Assembly: GCA_025464915.1 (NCBI GenBank)
Contig: JAODNF010000172.1
Span: 1 to 10,069, forward strand
DNA from: Frankiales bacterium
GTDB lineage: Bacteria; Actinomycetota; Actinomycetes; Mycobacteriales; SCTD01
Reading direction: 5' to 3'
DNA length: 10,069 nucleotides
Part shown: positions 5,721 through 10,069 of the stretch, piece after piece
Position numbering within the stretch: the stretch's first letter is position 1
Layout: the number at the start of each line of letters is the position of its first letter
Position numbers and translations under genes: made by a program
The notes under the pieces: model-generated
Database searches by the model: none
Told to the model about the DNA's origin: nothing
What the model saw: the letters and a program-made list of their open reading frames with translations, nothing else

Positions 5721-6887
5721 ATGCTGCGCGTCCCCGAGCTGCCGCTCGATCCCGACCTGCCCGTCCTCGACCTGCTGGACGACGCCCCGGTGCCGCTCGC
5801 GACGGCACCCATCCTGGTGACCAGCGGCGGGCAGCCCCTGGGCTTCGTCCCGGCCGACGAGAGCGACCCGCGCGGCTGGGCGGAGCGGGCCTTCGTGCCC
5901 GACCCGGACGTGCCCGGGTGGCAGGACCTGCTCGGCGACCGGCGCCCGGCGGCGACCGTGGTCGTGGCGACGACCGGCGAGCGGTCCGGCCCGCTCAACG
6001 TGCTGCTGCGCTCGCTGCTCACCCAGAGCTACGTGCCGCTCGAGGTCGCGGTCGTCGACAACCGGCCGGGCAGCTGGGACCACGGCGAGCTGCTGCACGA
6101 CCGTCGTGTCCGGGTCGTCGAGCAGCCGGTCCGGGGCGTGTCCGCCGCCCGCAACGCCGGGCTCGCGGCGAGCACGACGCCCGTGGTGCTCTACCTCGAC
6201 GACGACGTCGTGCCGTCACCCGACTGGGCCGGGTGGCTCGTCGCTGCGCTCCACACGACCCCCGAGACCGCGTGCGCGACCGGGCTGATCCTCCCGCTCG
6301 ACACCCGGACCGAGGGACAGCGCCTCCTCGAGGAGTGGGGCGGGTTCGGCAAGGGCCTGGAGCGCCGGCTGCACCAGCACCCGCACCCGGCCCCACCGTC
6401 CGTGCTCTACCCCTACCAGCCGGGTGCCTTCGGCTCCGGCGCCAGTGTCGGCTTCTGGGCGTCCGAGCTCCGGGCGCTCGGCGGCTACGACGAGGTGCTC
6501 GGTGCCGGCACCCCGGCCCACGGTGGCGAGGACCTGGCGGTCCAGCTCTCTGTCGTGCTCTCGGGCCGGCACCTCGCCTACGAGCCGTGCGCTGTCGTCT
6601 GGCACCGGCACCGGGCCTCGCGACAGGAGTGGACCCGGCAGCTGTTCTGGTACGGCGTCGGCCTGTCCGCCACGATGCTCCGCTGCGCCCTCACCTCGCC
6701 CCGTGACTTCGCTGCAGTGCTGCGGCGGGTCCCCGCCGCGGCGCGGCACGCGTTCGCCCACGACTCCGCACGCAACGCGCACCGCTCGGCCGACTACCCG
6801 CGGTCGCTCGTCCTCGTGGAGCTGCTCGGCATGCTCGCCGGACCGATCGCCCTGGGACGCAGCTGGGCCGGCCGGCACCGCCGGTGA
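5721..6887 (+). CDS. Family 2 glycosyltransferase (GT-A fold)
   Basis: A 388-residue inverting GT2 enzyme that would move a sugar from a nucleotide donor onto a growing glycan or lipid-linked acceptor. The GT-A core starts near residue 77 with ATVVVATTGER, followed by LLRSLLTQSYVPLEVAVVDN (95-114), GVSAARNAGL (139-148), the metal/donor motif YLDDDVVP with DDD 160-162, an acceptor-site GGED (268-271) and WHRHR (294-298). A hydrophobic stretch SLVLVELLGMLAGPIALG (362-379) near the C-terminus may touch the membrane. The first 75 residues precede the catalytic fold and are not recognised. It is followed after 7 bases by the deacetylase gene. Donor and acceptor cannot be read from the sequence; rhamnosyl- or galactosyl-type transfer to a surface glycan is possible. 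Confidence 0.9.
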   Translation: MLRVPELPLDPDLPVLDLLDDAPVPLATAPILVTSGGQPLGFVPADESDPRGWAERAFVPDPDVPGWQDLLGDRRPAATVVVATTGERSGPLNVLLRSLLTQSYVPLEVAVVDNRPGSWDHGELLHDRRVRVVEQPVRGVSAARNAGLAASTTPVVLYLDDDVVPSPDWAGWLVAALHTTPETACATGLILPLDTRTEGQRLLEEWGGFGKGLERRLHQHPHPAPPSVLYPYQPGAFGSGASVGFWASELRALGGYDEVLGAGTPAHGGEDLAVQLSVVLSGRHLAYEPCAVVWHRHRASRQEWTRQLFWYGVGLSATMLRCALTSPRDFAAVLRRVPAAARHAFAHDSARNAHRSADYPRSLVLVELLGMLAGPIALGRSWAGRHRR

Positions 6888-6894
6888 CCGGCAG

Positions 6895-7629
6895 ATGACC
6901 GCCGTGCCCGTCCTGCTGTTCCACGGGGTCCATGACGGCGGTGACGGCTGGTCCGTGACGCCGGCGCAGTTCAGCGAGTACGTCCGCCTGGTCGCCGCGT
7001 CCGGCCGCACCCCTGTCACCGTGGCTGCCCTCTCGGAGCGGCTCCGGTCCGGCGCCTCCGTCGAGGGGCTGGTCGCGGTCAGCTTCGACGACGGGGACGC
7101 GTCGCAGCTTCCCGCGGCCGTGGAGCTGGCGGAGTCGGGCATCCCCTCGACGGTCTACGTGACGGTCGACTTCCTCGGCAACGCAGGCTTTCTCGACGAT
7201 GAGGGGCTTCGGGACCTGGCGGCTGTGCCGGGCATCGAGATCGGCTCGCACTCGGTGCGGCACGTGCACCTCGACGTGCTCTCGCGGGTCGCTCTGCGTG
7301 AGCAGGTACGGCAGTCCCGGGCGGCGCTGGAGGACCGGATCGGCGCGGAGGTCCGTGGCATCGCCTACCCGCACGGGTCGCACGACCGCCGCGTGCTGGC
7401 CGCTGTCTCAGGGGCCGGGTACGAGAGCGGCGCGGCGGTCCGCAACGCGCTCTCGCACGACCGTGAGCACCCGCTCTCGATCTCGCGGCTCACCGTCACC
7501 CGGGCGACTCCCGTCGTGGAGGTAGAGGCGTTTCTCGGCGGCGAAGGGCGGCTCGGTGAGACTCGCCCCCGTCTTCGGACCCGTGGCTTCCGGGTCTACC
7601 GCAAGGCCCGCCACCGGCTGGGTCGCTAG
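6895..7629 (+). CDS. NodB-type polysaccharide deacetylase (carbohydrate esterase family 4)
   Basis: A 244-residue CE4/NodB-domain enzyme that would remove N- or O-acetyl groups from a sugar. It opens with VPVLLFHGVHD (4-14), then motif 1 SFDDGD (63-68; Asp65 likely base, Asp66 metal ligand), motif 2 HSVRH (119-123; two His metal ligands) and YPHG (158-161). All the metal-site residues that can be recognised are present. There is no signal peptide or membrane span before the domain, unlike many secreted peptidoglycan deacetylases, so it may act in the cytoplasm on a precursor. The C-terminus (about 225-244) is strongly basic. The ATG at 6895 lies 7 bases after the glycosyltransferase stop and has only a weak ribosome binding site, suggesting coupling. 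Its TAG stop is interleaved with that of the convergent hydrolase gene. Related xylan or chitin deacetylases are alternatives. Confidence 0.88.
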   Translation: MTAVPVLLFHGVHDGGDGWSVTPAQFSEYVRLVAASGRTPVTVAALSERLRSGASVEGLVAVSFDDGDASQLPAAVELAESGIPSTVYVTVDFLGNAGFLDDEGLRDLAAVPGIEIGSHSVRHVHLDVLSRVALREQVRQSRAALEDRIGAEVRGIAYPHGSHDRRVLAAVSGAGYESGAAVRNALSHDREHPLSISRLTVTRATPVVEVEAFLGGEGRLGETRPRLRTRGFRVYRKARHRLGR

Positions 7630-9431
7630 CGGCAGGGCTCCCGGATGAGGGAGTCGCAGGACGGGTACGCGGTGTGCCGGTTCGCGGCGTTCGGCACGAT
7701 CGGAAGGACGAGCCGTGACGGGTGCCCGGCGTCGCTGAGGATGGTGTTGACCGCGGTGACCGGATAGGGCGCGAAGGCCCACAGCTCGGGCAGGGTCGTC
7801 GGTGCCTCGACGGTCACGCGCAGCTGAGATCCCTTGCGCAGCAGGGCTCCGAAGGGGAAGACCTCGACGCGGGCAGCGACCGGTGAGCCGGGCGTGAGCA
7901 TCTGCACGTCGCCCTGGGTGTGGGTCTGGAACGGGCGCAGCGCGGACGACTGCTTCGGATCGAGCTTGCGCTGCGAGACGCGCAGCCAGCCCTTCTGGAG
8001 GTACATCTCCTTGCCGTCCGACCGGACCTCGGACAGCGTCACCTGAAGGTCCGTGTCGGGCGCGGTGCTCGACAGCCACACGTCGAGCGACGCGGACCCG
8101 AGCAGCGTGGTGTCGTGGGTGAGCTTGGGCGTCGTCCACGAGAGCGTGGTGCCGGCCGGTGGCTTCTGCGACCACAGGTAGACGCTGGGCGGGCCGGCCA
8201 CGCCACCGTAGGCCGGGTTGCCGATTCCCTCTGAGCCGACGCCGGGCGTGTAGGCGTAGGTGCGCTTCGCCTCGGTGGCGGACGGCTTGGTCGTCGTCAT
8301 CGAGCCGTCGCCGTGCAGGTTGAAGGCTGTCGGCGTGAGCTGGTGGTGCCTGATGCGGATGTCCTCGGCCCAGTGGTCGAGGCCGGTGGTCCAGGTCGGG
8401 GCGCGGTCCTTCACGGTCGCGTCCCACCACACGTTGACCCGCGGGCGCTTGTCCCAGCCGTTGTCGACGCCCTTGAGGAAGTGGTCGTAGAACCGGTGCA
8501 GGTCGGCGTACTCGGTCTTGGTCCGCATCATCCCGTGGTCGCCGTTGGTCACGGTCATCCACCAGTTGCTGCGCCCCATGTCGTCGAGGCGACTGATCAG
8601 GTCGGTGCCCCGGGAGCCGAGCTGCTCGTCCTGCCACGACAGCGTCGCGAGGACGGGGATCTTGATGCGGTCGAGGTGCGCCAGCGGTGAGCGCTGGTGG
8701 TACAGCGCGTCGTCGTAGGGGTGCTCCTGCAGCTGCACGAACGGGTTGGTCGGCAGGTTGCTGATCGGGTGCGTCGTGCCCTGCCCGCACTTCGCGTCGC
8801 CCCTCGCCACGGACGTCGGGCTGTCCTGGAAGCCGTAGGACGGCTGCGAGATGAAGCTCCACAGCGACGCGAAGCCGTAGTTCTCGATGCCGCCGGGACG
8901 GGAGATGTCGCGGTAGGCGTCGTCGAAGAAGTGACCGGGGGCGATCGCGACCAGTCCGGGGATCTGCTGCTCGGCGACGAAGAGCTGCGTGATGCCGGGG
9001 TAGCTCTTGCCGATCATCCCGACCTTGCCGTTGCTCCACGGCTGCGTGCGGATCCAGGCGATGACCGCGGCGGCGTCCTTGCCCTCCTGCGGCTGGAAGA
9101 AGTCGAAGGTGCCGTCGGAGCAGCCGGTGCCGCGCAGGTTCACGCCGATGTAGTTGTAGCCGTCCCCGCTCTCGACGTACTGCTTGACGTAGTTGGCGTC
9201 GGGCTTGGTGCCCGGGTCGTAGCCCGAGTACTCGAACAGCGTCGGGCGGTGCCCCGCCCTGGTGGGCGTGACCACCGTGTAGCGCAGCTGCACGCCGTCG
9301 CTCATCGTCAGGTCGCCGACGATCGTGCGGGTCGCGACCGGGGTCGCGAGGGCCGTGGGGACGAGCGGCAGCAGCGCGCCGGTGAGGAGCACAGCGAGCA
9401 GCAGAGGCAGGCGACGTGCGGTCGTCAGCAT
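7626..9431 (-). CDS. Secreted CocE/NonD-family serine hydrolase (X-Pro dipeptidyl-peptidase-like)
   Basis: A 601-residue exported hydrolase. Residues 1-29 form a signal peptide: Arg pair, Leu-rich core, then a TALA-T cleavage site. The alpha/beta-hydrolase domain shows NLRGTGCSDG (98-107), the nucleophile elbow GKSYPG with Ser143, the likely acid Asp268 in LSWQD, and His299 in NGDHG. The usual elbow is GxSYxG, so it is intact. From about residue 330 comes the beta-rich galactose-binding-like domain of this family (for example LLGSASLDVWLSS). Members cleave esters such as cocaine or acyl sugars, or X-Pro peptides; the substrate cannot be settled. Two Cys near the C-terminus (CDSLIREPC) may form a disulphide. 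ATG 9431 has GAGGA four bases upstream, overlapping the stop of the upstream GH92 gene. Confidence 0.87.
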   Translation of the reverse strand: MLTTARRLPLLLAVLLTGALLPLVPTALATPVATRTIVGDLTMSDGVQLRYTVVTPTRAGHRPTLFEYSGYDPGTKPDANYVKQYVESGDGYNYIGVNLRGTGCSDGTFDFFQPQEGKDAAAVIAWIRTQPWSNGKVGMIGKSYPGITQLFVAEQQIPGLVAIAPGHFFDDAYRDISRPGGIENYGFASLWSFISQPSYGFQDSPTSVARGDAKCGQGTTHPISNLPTNPFVQLQEHPYDDALYHQRSPLAHLDRIKIPVLATLSWQDEQLGSRGTDLISRLDDMGRSNWWMTVTNGDHGMMRTKTEYADLHRFYDHFLKGVDNGWDKRPRVNVWWDATVKDRAPTWTTGLDHWAEDIRIRHHQLTPTAFNLHGDGSMTTTKPSATEAKRTYAYTPGVGSEGIGNPAYGGVAGPPSVYLWSQKPPAGTTLSWTTPKLTHDTTLLGSASLDVWLSSTAPDTDLQVTLSEVRSDGKEMYLQKGWLRVSQRKLDPKQSSALRPFQTHTQGDVQMLTPGSPVAARVEVFPFGALLRKGSQLRVTVEAPTTLPELWAFAPYPVTAVNTILSDAGHPSRLVLPIVPNAANRHTAYPSCDSLIREPCR

Positions 9432-9435
9432 GCAG

Positions 9436-9440
9436 TCCTC
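9436..9440 (-). promoter_or_regulatory. Ribosome binding site of the CocE-like gene, overlapping the GH92 stop
   Basis: GAGGA on the minus strand shares bases with the TGA (9441-9439) of the upstream gene and lies 4 bases before ATG 9431. It links translation of the hydrolase to that of the GH92 enzyme and supports this start. Confidence 0.55.
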
Positions 9441-10069
9441 AGCATCCGAACGGAGACAAGCCCGACACCGAGGCGGACGGCGGTTGGCCGTGCGCGCCCC
9501 AGGCCGTGGCCGAAGTGGACAGGTCGAAGGCGGCGGTGCCCCCTGGCTTCAACGAGGTGAACCAGGTGCGGTTACTGGCCTTGCCGTCCAGGTGCAGCCC
9601 GGCGACGTAGGGGCCGGTGCCGGTCGACCTGATGGTGAACGGCTTGCCGGAGCCCAGGCTGAGCTCCACGTGCGGGAACAGCGGCGTGCCGGTGACGTAC
9701 ATCGGGGCGCCGGGGACCGACGGGTAGAAGCCCAGTGCCGACCAGACCCACCAGGCCGAGAGCGAGCCGAGGTCGTCGTTGCCGGGCATCCCCTCGGCGT
9801 TGTCGAGGAACAGCGAGCGGACGCTGGCGATCACCCCCTGACCGGTGGAGGGCCGCGGGCTCCAGTCGTAGGAGTACGGCGCCTCGAGGTCGTGCTCGTT
9901 GCCCGGGACGTACCCGTCGCCCCGGTAGTTCGTCCCGAACGCCGTCTCGGTCGACTGCACGGCGGGTACGACGGGGGTGGTCGCCGCGGTCGAGAGCGGG
10001 ACGCCGAACAGGTGGTCCAGGCGACCCTCGAAGCCGTCCGGTCCGTAGGCCTTCCGCAGTCCGGCCTGG
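9439..10069 (-). CDS. Glycoside hydrolase family 92 alpha-mannosidase, C-terminal part (5' end outside window)
   Basis: The last 210 residues of a GH92 enzyme, a calcium-dependent exo-acting alpha-mannosidase family. The frame is open to the window edge. GH92 signatures are clear: GYVPGNEHDLEAPYSYDW (near 9909-9856), QGVIASVR, and the highly conserved PGNDDLGSLSAWWVWSALGFYP (NDD at 9780-9772, the acidic pair of the active site), followed by VPGAPMYVTGTPLFPHVEL and a terminal beta-rich domain with PYVAGLHLDGK. It ends with SPFGC. Export cannot be checked because the N-terminus is missing, though family members are usually secreted or surface-bound. It precedes the CocE-like gene by 7 bases, so the pair probably makes one transcript. 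Alpha-1,2-mannosidase activity is most usual in the family, but linkage is not readable here. Confidence 0.9.
   Translation of the reverse strand, partial: QAGLRKAYGPDGFEGRLDHLFGVPLSTAATTPVVPAVQSTETAFGTNYRGDGYVPGNEHDLEAPYSYDWSPRPSTGQGVIASVRSLFLDNAEGMPGNDDLGSLSAWWVWSALGFYPSVPGAPMYVTGTPLFPHVELSLGSGKPFTIRSTGTGPYVAGLHLDGKASNRTWFTSLKPGGTAAFDLSTSATAWGAHGQPPSASVSGLSPFGC

Noticed and set aside
7600..7660. Bidirectional terminator between the deacetylase and hydrolase genes
   Set aside because: The coding regions overlap and no stable hairpin followed by a T-run was seen.
1..10069. Mobile element, phage, toxin-antitoxin, CRISPR or defence system
   Set aside because: No transposase, integrase, long inverted repeat, spaced repeat array or known defence domain was found on either strand; all large frames belong to metabolic or cell-surface families.
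1..10069. tRNA, rRNA or riboswitch
   Set aside because: The non-coding gaps are all under 100 bases and contain no tRNA-like or riboswitch-like conserved core.

Overview
The window is GC-rich DNA (roughly 70% by eye) with densely packed genes, GTG as well as ATG starts, purine-rich ribosome binding sites and actinobacterial gene families. It looks like the chromosome of a Nocardioides-like or mycolate-related actinomycete; the genus is an inference. Nine protein genes fill almost all of it. No RNA gene, mobile element, CRISPR array or gene-free stretch above 300 bases was seen.

Region 1 (1-4138). The 3' end of an amidase-signature gene (+) runs into a tight three-gene operon on the minus strand. 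Read from its promoter, the operon encodes a 392-residue acyl-CoA dehydrogenase, a 350-residue acyl-CoA dehydrogenase and a 515-residue acyl-CoA ligase. Gene order, sizes and motifs match the mycobacterial fadE26-fadE27-fadD17 (ChsE4-ChsE5-FadD17) cluster for cholesterol side-chain activation and beta-oxidation. A near-palindrome just upstream of the first start matches the KstR steroid-regulon operator at seven of eight fixed positions. The ligase would make the sterol-side-chain acyl-CoA. The two dehydrogenases look like complementary halves of one heteromeric enzyme: the large one keeps a helix-G Glu, the small one keeps the FAD-binding motif.

Region 2 (4139-7629). A divergent plus-strand set encodes a FemAB/GNAT-fold acyltransferase, an overlapping FlaR-like P-loop nucleotide kinase, a GT2 glycosyltransferase and a NodB-type polysaccharide deacetylase. 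This looks like part of a cell-surface glycan locus. None of the four has an evident signal peptide, so modification probably happens on the cytoplasmic side.

Region 3 (7626-10069). A minus-strand pair encodes the C-terminal end of a GH92 alpha-mannosidase, followed 7 bases later by a secreted CocE/NonD-type serine hydrolase. Its last gene meets the deacetylase gene at a shared CTAG, so both stop codons overlap.

Most functions are familiar families. The points most worth a second look are the steroid operon with its operator and split dehydrogenase, the small glycan cluster with its translationally coupled kinase, and the GH92-hydrolase pair.
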